This document shows, piece after piece, positions 18,192 to 25,654 of a DNA stretch of 43,740 nucleotides. How positions within the stretch are numbered: position 1 is the stretch's first letter; every line of letters starts with the position of its first letter. The notes beneath the pieces are model-generated. The model was given only the letters and a program-made list of their open reading frames with translations, did no database searches and was not told the DNA's origin. The DNA comes from Lentimicrobium sp. (GTDB taxonomy: Bacteria; Bacteroidota; Bacteroidia; Bacteroidales; Lentimicrobiaceae): the NCBI GenBank assembly GCA_024709105.1, contig JANJXJ010000099.1:1-43740 (forward strand), written 5' to 3'. Both the position numbers and the translations under genes were made by a program.

Positions 18192-18431
18192 TTAAGAGAT
18201 TGGTTTATTTTGATTACTTCCATCATCGTAGCTGAAAACTTCTTCAAGCGGAGTGTTGAAAATGCGCGAAATTTTAAAAGCGAGTTCCAGCGTAGGGAAA
18301 TATTTCCCGTTTTCAATAGCTACAATGGTTTGCCGGGTAACCCCGGTTTGATCGGCAAGTTGCTGCTGAGTCATTTCGCCGGCAAAAAAGCGCAGCTTTC
18401 TGATGTTGTTGCTGATTTTTACACTGCCCAT
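18192..18431 (-). CDS. Xre-family helix-turn-helix regulator
   Basis: A 79-residue single-domain DNA-binding protein. The HTH is clear at about residues 18-55: MTQQQLADQTGVTRQTIVAI followed by ENGKYFPTLELAFKISRIF. Small Xre proteins of this type are usually autoregulators. It follows the membrane protein gene by 2 bases and precedes the reductase gene by 12, so all three are likely one transcript. A perfect inverted repeat over the operon promoter (18938-18957) is the best candidate for its binding site; that link is inference. Confidence 0.92.
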   Translation of the reverse strand: MGSVKISNNIRKLRFFAGEMTQQQLADQTGVTRQTIVAIENGKYFPTLELAFKISRIFNTPLEEVFSYDDGSNQNKPIS

Positions 18432-18433
18432 CT

Positions 18434-18880
18434 TTACACTCCTCTTCTGTAATAAATAATGCTCAGAACTTCTGATATTACTGAAGCAACAAACCCCGAC
18501 AAGGTAAGGACAACAAAAAATACCCAGGGTTGCATTCCCAGAGCCAGCGCAGCCATAGCACCGACAAATCCACTTATAAAAATCCAGTGTGCAACACGCA
18601 TGGTCTTAAGTTCTATAAGCCGGTCCATCTCGTCTGTTTTTGAGGGCAGGTCCTCGCGGGTAGTAATTTTGGTGATGATGGCAAAGATGATATGAATAAT
18701 GATCTGAGCCAAAACCGAAATTGGGATAAGCATCAGAAATGCTTTGCCCCAGAAAGTGAAATCATTTAGCAAGCCGGGATTATCTGCAAAGTAATTAATG
18801 TAAATGTGTGCTGAATACCACACAAAAATAACTAGTGTACACAGCAGGGAAACCAGTATTCTTCTTTCTTTCAGGTCCAT
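18434..18880 (-). CDS. Four-helix membrane protein (DUF2178-like), partner of an Xre regulator
   Basis: A 148-residue integral membrane protein with predicted helices at about 7-27, 44-70, 92-112 and 117-140. Between helices 2 and 3 is a charged cytoplasmic loop, TKITTREDLPSKTDEMDRLIE. The D-E-R-x-x-x-I/L loop and pairing with a small Xre regulator are typical of the DUF2178-type family, which has no established biochemical role; the pair resembles membrane-signal/regulator modules. First gene of the operon, promoter at 18915-18944. Confidence 0.7.
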   Translation of the reverse strand: MDLKERRILVSLLCTLVIFVWYSAHIYINYFADNPGLLNDFTFWGKAFLMLIPISVLAQIIIHIIFAIITKITTREDLPSKTDEMDRLIELKTMRVAHWIFISGFVGAMAALALGMQPWVFFVVLTLSGFVASVISEVLSIIYYRRGV

Positions 18881-18914
18881 TGTTTTTAAGTTTAGGTGTA
18901 ACGTAAATTCGACA

Positions 18915-18944
18915 CAAAGATAATAATAATTTACATGATGTCAA
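18915..18944 (-). promoter_or_regulatory. Promoter of the membrane protein-Xre-reductase operon
   Basis: On the minus strand: TTG at 18944-18942, 19 bases, then TATCTTTG at 18922-18915, an exact consensus match. Expected leader about 30 bases. Confidence 0.72.
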
Positions 18945-18957
18945 GAATAATTGACAT
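18938..18957. promoter_or_regulatory. Palindromic operator candidate over the Xre operon promoter
   Basis: ATGTCAA-GAATAA-TTGACAT is a perfect 7-bp inverted repeat with a 6-base spacer. It covers the -33 element of the operon promoter, a position where a bound repressor would block RNA polymerase. The Xre protein encoded by the operon is the natural candidate to bind it. Confidence 0.6.
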
Positions 18958-19204
18958 TATTTTTATTTTTCATTATTTTTATATTCTCTCATTCTTCTTT
19001 TTATGAAGAGTACATTTCAATCTGCTTGTAAATAGAGATGGCAAATAATCTCAGCTGATAAAGCAGGAGAGATTAGAGATACAAATTTGAGATTTATCAA
19101 GTTATAACATTATCATTGAATCTTATAACAAGTATTTTCACTTTATGGTGCCATAATTGCAAAGATTGGTCAATTCACTTTTTTATTAATTAAAACAACT
19201 ACAA

Positions 19205-19909
19205 ATGAAAACTTTAAAAATTGGCTGGGCGTTCTTAATGATAATGGCCCCTGTTACACTGCTGAGCAGTTGTTCAAAAGAGGAAACAAACGATGAACTT
19301 GACGGAGTATATTCCGAAAAGTTAATGGGCACTGAAAACCTGGGCTCCATGTGTTTACAACTTGACTCACTTCCGGCGGAGCCTCTCAGTGAAGAAGAAA
19401 TATCGGCATTGAACCATATGCGTGAAGAGGAGTTTCTGGCCATGGATGTTTATTTAAAAATGTATGAACTTTACAAATTGCCGGTTTTCAGTAATATTCA
19501 ACGTAGTGAAAGTCAGCATACAGAAGCTGTGAAGGCACTTCTTGTAAAATATGGGTTGACTGATCCTGCAGCAGAACATATTACGGGAGTTTTTGAAAAT
19601 CCTGAGCTTCAGAATCTATACAACATTTTAGTAGAAACTGGCAGCAAATCATTAAATGACGCCCTGAAAGTGGGAGCAACCATAGAAGATCTGGATATTA
19701 AAGACTTGCTTGATCTGTCAGAAGTAGTTGACAACCAGGATATTCTTTTGGTATTTGCAAACCTGACGAAAGGGTCGCGGAACCACCTGAGGGCATTTAA
19801 TGCTCAGCTTGTAAAAGCTGGTATTGTGTATGTGCCACAATATATTAGTCAGGAGTTATTTGCTGAAATAATATCTTCTCCTCATGAACGCGGATGTGTC
19901 AAACCATAA
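19205..19909 (+). CDS. DUF2202 ferritin-like lipoprotein
   Basis: A 234-residue exported protein. Residues 1-23 form a lipoprotein signal peptide ending LLSSC, with lipobox cysteine at 23. The DUF2202 domain (ferritin-like four-helix bundle) starts at about residue 61: LSEEEISALNHMREEEFLAM, then SESQHTEAVKALL at about 101-113. The E-E and E-x-x-H residues are placed as in ferritin-like metal sites, suggesting a diiron or other metal centre in the periplasm or at the outer membrane. The function of DUF2202 proteins is not established. The gene is monocistronic and ends at a strong bidirectional terminator. Confidence 0.86.
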   Translation: MKTLKIGWAFLMIMAPVTLLSSCSKEETNDELDGVYSEKLMGTENLGSMCLQLDSLPAEPLSEEEISALNHMREEEFLAMDVYLKMYELYKLPVFSNIQRSESQHTEAVKALLVKYGLTDPAAEHITGVFENPELQNLYNILVETGSKSLNDALKVGATIEDLDIKDLLDLSEVVDNQDILLVFANLTKGSRNHLRAFNAQLVKAGIVYVPQYISQELFAEIISSPHERGCVKP

Positions 19910-19943
19910 AAAAAAGCCGGGAATCTTCTTCCCGGCTTTTTTT
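19908..19943. terminator. Bidirectional rho-independent terminator
   Basis: A-run plus GCCGGGAA, loop TCTTC, TTCCCGGC plus T-run; stem 19909-19923 with 19929-19943. It serves the DUF2202 gene (+) and the deiminase gene (-), which converge here. Confidence 0.92.
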
Positions 19944-19952
19944 AATTCAGTA

Positions 19953-22361
19953 TTAATTCCTTATAAAACGATAGGTTTCATTAAAGTTTTCTCCTCTGAT
20001 GCTGAGCAAATACATGCCTGGTTTCAGCCCTGAAATATCAAGAAGTATTTCTCCATTCCTGTGTTCAATATTCACACCTTCAGCAAATATAATACTGCGT
20101 CCTGACATATCGGTGATTTGAACCAGATTGATCTTGCCGGAATTGCAGCCGGGTTTTATAAATAATTCATTGCCAGCAGGTACAGGGTACAAAACAAGGT
20201 TACAAAGTGAATTATTCGGCCTTTCAACAGCAGTGTTGATAGTAACTGTCATCAGCACCGGAATTTCAATTTCAGGTTGATCGGGGTCGTTGGAGAGGAT
20301 AGTGATTTTTCCGGAATAATTACCTGGTTCAATTCCGGTGGCATCGGCGGTAACCTGCAGATTCTCCTGAGCATTTATTGCAACTGAGCCTTCAACGGGT
20401 GTAACACTCAGCCAGTTTCCAGTGGAAGTAGCTCTTATAAACTTAACACTGATGTTTTTTGCCTGATGGCCTCCATCGCCATAGGAGTCTTCAATCCAGA
20501 ATTTCCAGTTGCCTTTCAGTGCCTGCCCTTCAAAGTCTTTATTGCTGATGTTATAGTTTCCGTTACTTTGTCCGGAAGCCAGCATTATTTGTAAACCTGA
20601 TGGGGTTTCAGCCCAGAAAGAACCTTCTGTCGGATAATTGTCGGTAGTCCAGTTATAAGAAACTATCAGTTCGCTCATAGTACCCGCTTCAGCGACCTGC
20701 AGGCTTGTCCATCCGTTTTCGGTGAAGGTGTTGTAATCGTAGGCAGTTGTTGCCGGGCTGTTCGACAAAGGTTTGGTTAAGGTGTCAGTGACGTCAGTTG
20801 ATACTGTGACGAAATAATTGAGGCTGAGGTCACCGATATTTTCGAGCTGCAGAGGTAATGTTTCTGCCAGATCTTTCATGAGAGTTACCGAAAGTGAAGA
20901 CTGATTGGTTTGCGCCTGAGCAAATAATTGTTCTCCTATATAGAATTCATGAGGGTCAGGTTTTCCAATAAATGGGTGATTTTCACTCCTTCCTGAAGCA
21001 TCTGCAGCATGCAGGTAATACTGAATGGTGCTGCCATATTCCGGTGCCGGAATTGTTGCTGACCAGTTGCTTCCCATAGTTGCCGAAAGTGGCAATGCCT
21101 GGTATGGCGTATAAGGATTCGGGTTGACCCTGTAATAAAGTATGGCTGAGTCTGCTATGATTTCAGAGCCACTGTAGGATGCAATATTTGCGGCAAAAGA
21201 ATATGAAGAAGCCGGATTTACATTGCCGAGCAGCGGTGTATGTCTGATCCGCAGCATGCCCGGGTCGGCCATTTCGTGTGTACGGCAGTGAAGAGCATCG
21301 GTAGATTCCCACGGTGTTGAAGGATTTGCAATAACCCCAAATATTTTATAACCAGGCATGGCATCGCGGTATACTTGAAGGGCAGCTTCGTCATACTGCG
21401 AATTCATGATGGGGACAAACACCTTATCATTAAGAATAAATGAATTGGTATATGGTTGATTCTGTGGTGTATTTACACGATATACTTCATAAGGAACGCC
21501 CCAGGGAGTGGTTAATGAAGCAAAATAGGCAGCAGTAGCTTCTATGGCATTGTACTGCGGATGGGTAGTCGGAACCGATCTGATAAGTATCTTGTTGGTT
21601 GCCAGGTATTTGCCCCAGCAATCTATATGATCAATATAGGTATTGTTAGGGTCTTCTACCACATGATAGTTGTTGATTCCCAGATAATTCTGCATCCGCT
21701 GATCCACCTGGGCGGGTGTCAGCGATGGATTTTCGGTATAGGCTATTGTGGTGGAAGCCGCCGTTCCGTAGCTGTCTGTCATGTAATTGCCACCGGTATG
21801 TATCACATTCATCCCGAAAAGGGGCAACCCAAGACTATTGGCTACAACTACAGGCACATTATCATCATTGGGGCGGGGTCTGTTATAGGGAAAATCAACA
21901 ATCCCAATCTGGTTGTCGCCAAATGCAATATACCAGGGGCCATAATCTCTTGTCCAGTAACTATCGGAAGGTGCGTAAATAAAACTGCAGTTGTTAAGAT
22001 TTACACCTGCGTTGCTATAAATGCCTCTGACAGTGTTTTCCTGAGTGAGGCCGGTAACTAATGTGGTAACCTTTGCGTCCCGGGCCATTTCACGAATCAA
22101 TGATACAGGAATACCAAACGGGTACCTGACCAGCACTCCGACCGAGCGTTCAAATTCACCAAGACTGATAATATTTCCGGGAGGAGGATCGGTTTCGACA
22201 AAATTAATACCAATAAGATGCCGGCTTTGCTGCTCCTCAGGTGACATATGGTGGGTAAGCCGCTGAGGAGGATATTTTTCAAAATCCTGAGCAGAAGTGG
22301 CAGAAGCACACAAAAGTAAAGCCAGCAGGGCAACTAATCCACTGTATTTTAATGTTCGCAT
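19953..22361 (-). CDS. Secreted peptidylarginine deiminase (PPAD-like) with T9SS sorting domain
   Basis: An 802-residue secreted enzyme from ATG 22361. Signal peptide at about 1-24 (LVALLALLLCASATSAQ). The guanidino-modifying catalytic domain (about 60-375) holds Asp139 in YWTRDYGPW, Arg161/Arg163 in YNRPRPND, His245 and Asp247 in DHIDCWGK, Asn306 in PYTNSF and Cys359 in DALHCRTHEM. These line up at a steady offset of 8-9 with the catalytic and arginine-recognition residues I recall for Porphyromonas gingivalis PPAD (D130, R152/R154, H236, D238, N297, C351). An Ig-like domain follows, then a P-domain-like module (about 515-640), a further Ig-like segment, and a C-terminal T9SS type A sorting domain (about 720-802). 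It should therefore be exported and anchored or released at the cell surface, converting protein arginine to citrulline. Agmatine deiminase is the alternative, but secretion and the extra domains argue against it. The longer reading frame to 22391 is rejected: it begins inside the promoter. Confidence 0.88.
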   Translation of the reverse strand: MRTLKYSGLVALLALLLCASATSAQDFEKYPPQRLTHHMSPEEQQSRHLIGINFVETDPPPGNIISLGEFERSVGVLVRYPFGIPVSLIREMARDAKVTTLVTGLTQENTVRGIYSNAGVNLNNCSFIYAPSDSYWTRDYGPWYIAFGDNQIGIVDFPYNRPRPNDDNVPVVVANSLGLPLFGMNVIHTGGNYMTDSYGTAASTTIAYTENPSLTPAQVDQRMQNYLGINNYHVVEDPNNTYIDHIDCWGKYLATNKILIRSVPTTHPQYNAIEATAAYFASLTTPWGVPYEVYRVNTPQNQPYTNSFILNDKVFVPIMNSQYDEAALQVYRDAMPGYKIFGVIANPSTPWESTDALHCRTHEMADPGMLRIRHTPLLGNVNPASSYSFAANIASYSGSEIIADSAILYYRVNPNPYTPYQALPLSATMGSNWSATIPAPEYGSTIQYYLHAADASGRSENHPFIGKPDPHEFYIGEQLFAQAQTNQSSLSVTLMKDLAETLPLQLENIGDLSLNYFVTVSTDVTDTLTKPLSNSPATTAYDYNTFTENGWTSLQVAEAGTMSELIVSYNWTTDNYPTEGSFWAETPSGLQIMLASGQSNGNYNISNKDFEGQALKGNWKFWIEDSYGDGGHQAKNISVKFIRATSTGNWLSVTPVEGSVAINAQENLQVTADATGIEPGNYSGKITILSNDPDQPEIEIPVLMTVTINTAVERPNNSLCNLVLYPVPAGNELFIKPGCNSGKINLVQITDMSGRSIIFAEGVNIEHRNGEILLDISGLKPGMYLLSIRGENFNETYRFIRN

Positions 22362-22388
22362 AACACAGGTAATTAAATCATACCGCCA

Positions 22389-22420
22389 CAAAGGTAAAAA
22401 TTTGTTTTACCTGTAAGCAA
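22389..22420 (-). promoter_or_regulatory. Promoter of the deiminase gene
   Basis: On the minus strand: TTG at 22420-22418, 21 bases, then TACCTTTG at 22396-22389, an exact consensus. The start site is expected near 22382, about 20 bases before the ATG at 22361, so the upstream in-frame ATG at 22391 would not be transcribed. Confidence 0.72.
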
Positions 22421-22600
22421 GGATTTTAACATTACCTGTTTTTGTTGACAAGATGTAATTTCTGATTCTTTAAGTTGCTGACAAATAGTTTATTGGATTA
22501 ATCGGTTTAAAAACGGATAAAATTTCTCAAATTTTCTGTAATATTTTCCCTGTTGTTTCCACTAATCAATCAAAGAAACCAATTTTAAAACAACAAAAAG

Positions 22601-22864
22601 ATGAAAGAAGAATTAGCGGTTAAAAATACCGAACAACCAATTATAATCAATAGGATTGCTTACGCAATGTTTGTTGTTCTGGCAGTTTATTTATGGGTAA
22701 CCGGCGATTTCAGCTGGGCAATTGCTAATTTTGGTATTGCTTTGGTATTTGATCCGTTTGACCCAAAAGTAAGTTGGACCAAAAGACCTTTGTACCAGAA
22801 AATCTGGCTTATTGTACATGCCATGCTGAGTATTGGAGGTTTTATTTATCTCTTAATAAAATAG
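22601..22864 (+). CDS. Small hypothetical membrane protein
   Basis: An 87-residue protein with hydrophobic segments at about 18-36, 39-50 and 66-85; probably two or three transmembrane helices. A conserved-looking middle, FDPFDPKVSWTKRPLYQK, lies between helices. I do not recognise a family with confidence. It is 32 bases upstream of the TraB-family gene on the same strand and is probably the first gene of the operon leading to the sigma factor, which suggests a role linked to envelope stress or membrane state (inference from position only). Confidence 0.7.
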   Translation: MKEELAVKNTEQPIIINRIAYAMFVVLAVYLWVTGDFSWAIANFGIALVFDPFDPKVSWTKRPLYQKIWLIVHAMLSIGGFIYLLIK

Positions 22865-22896
22865 AAGCGAATCACTAACCTTAAAATTGATTACAA

Positions 22897-23781
22897 ATGA
22901 AGAAGATTATTTCGTCCTTTATTATTGTTCTATTTTTCTTTCAAGGCTTAATTGCACAGAATCAGAAATATGGGAACTCAATTTTCTGGAAGATCACAGG
23001 CAAGGATGTTACAGGTGAGTCTTACCTTTTCGGTACCTATCATTTGCTGAGCCATGCCTTTATTGATACCATGCCCATGGTTACCGATGCATTGAACTCT
23101 TCTGCAGCGGTCATAACAGAATTGGTTCTGGATGAAACAGCTCAGCCCAAACTCATGCAGGCTTCGCTGTTGAATGGCTCTGTACTTTCCCAAAATATAT
23201 CTGCACAAACCAGCGAGAAACTATCGAAATGGCTTGCAACTGAAGCCGGGCTTGAATTGTCCTCGTTTGAACCACTGAATCCCATGGCTGTTATGACCAT
23301 TGTAATGTCCATTGCTCAGCAGAAATATTATCCAAACCCACAGGGCTATCTGCAGCTCGACAGTTACTTTCAGGAACATGCTAAGGCAAACAAGAAGGAA
23401 CTGATTAGCCTGGAAACTGTTGAACAGCAGATAGATGTTTTATTTAATAACTTTTCAGTTCAAAGGCAATCGGAGTTATTGGATGAGCTGTTCAGTGAAA
23501 ATGAAAGCATTGAACAGCAGCTCAATATGGTTTACAATTCTTATCTTGCACAGGAAATTAATGGTATGGTTACGCTCGCGTATGAATCATACAATTCCAG
23601 TGAAGTTGAGCAATTGCTCGACAACAGAAACAAAGCCTGGATACCTGTTTTGAAAAATGAGATGAAAGCACATCCAACCTTTATTGCGGTAGGTGCATTG
23701 CATCTGGCAGGCAAAAACGGCATATTGCAACTGCTTGTTGATGAAGGGTATATTGTGGAAGAAATAAAAATCAGAAACTGA
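22897..23781 (+). CDS. TraB/GumN family protein
   Basis: A 294-residue exported protein (signal peptide about 1-21, FIIVLFFFQGLIAQ). The TraB/PrgY/GumN domain fills the rest: SYLFGTYHLLSHAF with the conserved GTxH near residues 46-49, and the C-terminal AVGALHLAGKNGILQLL with GxxHL. These are proposed metal-dependent proteases of the EreA/ChaN/Tiki superfamily, by homology to the Tiki proteases. The next gene, an ECF sigma factor, begins immediately after its stop codon. Its role may be periplasmic proteolysis linked to that signalling unit; this is inference. Confidence 0.9.
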   Translation: MKKIISSFIIVLFFFQGLIAQNQKYGNSIFWKITGKDVTGESYLFGTYHLLSHAFIDTMPMVTDALNSSAAVITELVLDETAQPKLMQASLLNGSVLSQNISAQTSEKLSKWLATEAGLELSSFEPLNPMAVMTIVMSIAQQKYYPNPQGYLQLDSYFQEHAKANKKELISLETVEQQIDVLFNNFSVQRQSELLDELFSENESIEQQLNMVYNSYLAQEINGMVTLAYESYNSSEVEQLLDNRNKAWIPVLKNEMKAHPTFIAVGALHLAGKNGILQLLVDEGYIVEEIKIRN

Positions 23782-24255
23782 TTGAGCGAAAAGGATTTTT
23801 TGGCGAAACTAAAGGAGCACCAGGGTATAATTTATAAACTGGTGCACCTTTATGCTTCAGGCACCGAAGACAGAAAGGATCTTTATCAGGAGATTCTTTA
23901 TCAGGCCTGGAAATCATATCCCATGTTTCGTGGTGACTCCAGATTCAGCACCTGGTTGTATCGTCTGTGCCTGAATACCATTTTCACCAGCCAGAAAAAA
24001 GTTTCGAAAATCGAATACACCGATGCAGGCCTTGAAGATAGACTCGCTGGTGAGGATGACTCTGCAGGTGACTCTCAGCGCCTATATCAGGCCATGCGTA
24101 CCTTGCCCGAAACCGAAAGAGCCGTGGTTTCTCTGCACCTCGATGGGTATTCAAATCAGGAGATTGCATCCATTTTGGGAATCACTCCAAATCATGCAGG
24201 AGTTAAGTTTCACAGAGCCAAACAACAATTGGCTAAAATGCTGAACGACATATGA
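23782..24255 (+). CDS. ECF-type RNA polymerase sigma factor
   Basis: A 157-residue sigma-70-family factor of the extracytoplasmic-function type. Region 2 is seen at about 20-70 (DLYQEILYQAWKSYPMFRGD, FSTWLYRLCLNTI) and region 4 at about 105-155 (LPETERAVVSLHLDGYSNQE, SILGITPNHAGVKFHRAKQ). It starts at TTG 23782 directly after the TraB stop codon; there is no ATG before the conserved region, and the coupling suggests translational linkage. The next gene overlaps its stop by 4 bases (ATGA) and encodes a membrane protein in the position of an anti-sigma factor. Confidence 0.93.
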   Translation: MSEKDFLAKLKEHQGIIYKLVHLYASGTEDRKDLYQEILYQAWKSYPMFRGDSRFSTWLYRLCLNTIFTSQKKVSKIEYTDAGLEDRLAGEDDSAGDSQRLYQAMRTLPETERAVVSLHLDGYSNQEIASILGITPNHAGVKFHRAKQQLAKMLNDI

Positions 24256-24860
24256 CAGACATTGACAAAATCTGGCAAAATTCTGACACCGGGGAGCCTG
24301 TGTTAAACAACATGCTCAATAACATGAATTTTGATAAGATTAACTCAAAACATCCCTTGGCAAAACTTCGCCGAAACTTATTGATTACACTGGGTTTATC
24401 GGTGCTGATCACTCTTTTATATGCAGTTGCAATATTTTTTGTAGAAGCCTGGCAGGTTATACTTCCATTGATGTTAATGATTGCATTTAACATTTTTGTG
24501 ATTGTGGGCGGGTGGCATCTTTTTAAATCTTTACCAGCCTCAGTTACTCCTGGAAATAGTCTTATGCAGGAACTTGAAAGACATTACAATGCATTTATGG
24601 AATGGTGGAAAATTCAGCAGAAGCTGAGTCTTTTTATTTATCCTGTAGCAGCTGCCGGAGGATTTATTTATGGAGGAATGATGGGGTCAGGAAAAGCGGT
24701 TGAAGAATTTCTTTACAACCCGTACATGCTGAGTATAATGGCGGTTACTTCAATAGTCCTGGTCCCGTTTAGTTATCTGTATGCCAAATGGCTGTTTCGC
24801 ATGATTTACGGAAAACATTTAAAGCACCTGAAAGACTGTATTGATGAATTGAGCTCATAG
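24252..24860 (+). CDS. Putative membrane anti-sigma factor
   Basis: A 202-residue protein whose ATG overlaps the sigma-factor stop (ATGA), which indicates translational coupling. About 40 N-terminal residues (MTDIDKIWQNSDTGEPVLNN onward) are soluble and match the usual opening of Bacteroidota sigma-linked membrane proteins in my memory; then four predicted helices at about 43-63, 67-90, 124-144 and 158-178. No zinc-binding anti-sigma motif (HxxxCxxC) is present. The assignment as anti-sigma rests on gene order and topology, not on a recognised domain. Confidence 0.6.
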   Translation: MTDIDKIWQNSDTGEPVLNNMLNNMNFDKINSKHPLAKLRRNLLITLGLSVLITLLYAVAIFFVEAWQVILPLMLMIAFNIFVIVGGWHLFKSLPASVTPGNSLMQELERHYNAFMEWWKIQQKLSLFIYPVAAAGGFIYGGMMGSGKAVEEFLYNPYMLSIMAVTSIVLVPFSYLYAKWLFRMIYGKHLKHLKDCIDELSS

Positions 24861-24924
24861 TATTCCAGTATTTCACTAAATAGGAAGATCATCAGAACTA
24901 AATTGAAATCAGAATATTTATGAC

Positions 24925-25506
24925 TTATACCCGTTTTCTGGCCTTTATAAAACAATCGCGGCAAAGGGGTTCATAAGTGTCGGTTTCTCCAAGCATAACT
25001 AATTTTTCATCGGCTGTCATTCTGTGGGAATAATGGGCCAGATTTCCGCATCGCATACAAATGGCATGTACTTTGGTAACATATTCTGCAGTTGCCATCA
25101 GCGCAGGTATAGGGCCGAAGGGTTTTCCTGTAAAATCCATATCCAGTCCAGCCAGAATTACCCGAATACCGCTGTCGGCTAATTTATTGCAAACATTAAC
25201 CAATTCATCATCAAAGAACTGGGCTTCATCTATGCCCACCACATCTACTTCGCTGGCATAAAGTAAAATTTGAGAAGAGGATTGCACCGGAGTTGACTGA
25301 ATAGCATTTTCGTTATGTGAAACCACATTGGTTTCATCATACCGCGTATCAATGGAGGGTTTAAAAATTTCAACCCGTTGTTTTGCTATACGGGCGCGGT
25401 TGAGCCTTCGGATAAGTTCTTCGGTTTTGCCCGAAAACATTGATCCGCAAATGATCTCAATCCAGCCTCTGTGCTGTGAGCTGTTGATTGCACTCTCCAA
25501 AAACAT
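24925..25506 (-). CDS. tdk: Thymidine kinase (type II)
   Basis: A 193-residue cytoplasmic salvage enzyme phosphorylating thymidine to dTMP. The P-loop is GSMFSGKT at 21-28; the catalytic and magnesium-site motif is DEAQFF at 93-98; a structural zinc is bound by C150, C153, C182 and C185 (CMRC and CRDC). Length fits type II thymidine kinase. It converges on the putative anti-sigma gene and diverges from the Pro-rich protein gene. Promoter candidate at 25601-25629. Confidence 0.97.
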   Translation of the reverse strand: MFLESAINSSQHRGWIEIICGSMFSGKTEELIRRLNRARIAKQRVEIFKPSIDTRYDETNVVSHNENAIQSTPVQSSSQILLYASEVDVVGIDEAQFFDDELVNVCNKLADSGIRVILAGLDMDFTGKPFGPIPALMATAEYVTKVHAICMRCGNLAHYSHRMTADEKLVMLGETDTYEPLCRDCFIKARKRV

Positions 25507-25600
25507 TGCCTGAGTTCTGAAAAATTAACTTACCTTTATCCTCTCAAAACCGGAAAAGCGGGTGATTGCCCCGGGCATTTAAAACCCCAAACCGGAAATA

Positions 25601-25629
25601 CAAAAATACCATGATTCTGCGTTTTTCAA
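25601..25629 (-). promoter_or_regulatory. Promoter candidate for thymidine kinase
   Basis: On the minus strand: TTG at 25629-25627, 18 bases, then TATTTTTG at 25608-25601. It would give a leader of about 90 bases. Confidence 0.5.
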
Positions 25630-25654
25630 TCCCACTTTAATTTTTTTTATCAAC

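Larger units (their letters stand above)
18881..19204. promoter_or_regulatory. Divergent regulatory region between the Xre operon and the DUF2202 gene
   Basis: 324 bases. The left part holds the minus-strand promoter (18915-18944) with an overlapping palindrome (18938-18957). The right part holds two copies of TTATAACA (19102-19109 and 19133-19140, 31 bases apart) and the inverted repeat TTATGG-TG-CCATAA (19143-19156), possible operator sites for the DUF2202 gene. No clear TAnnTTTG box is seen for that gene. Confidence 0.5.

Noticed and set aside
22362-22391. The deiminase starting at ATG 22391
   Set aside because: That ATG overlaps the -7 element TACCTTTG; the ATG at 22361 gives a normal signal peptide.
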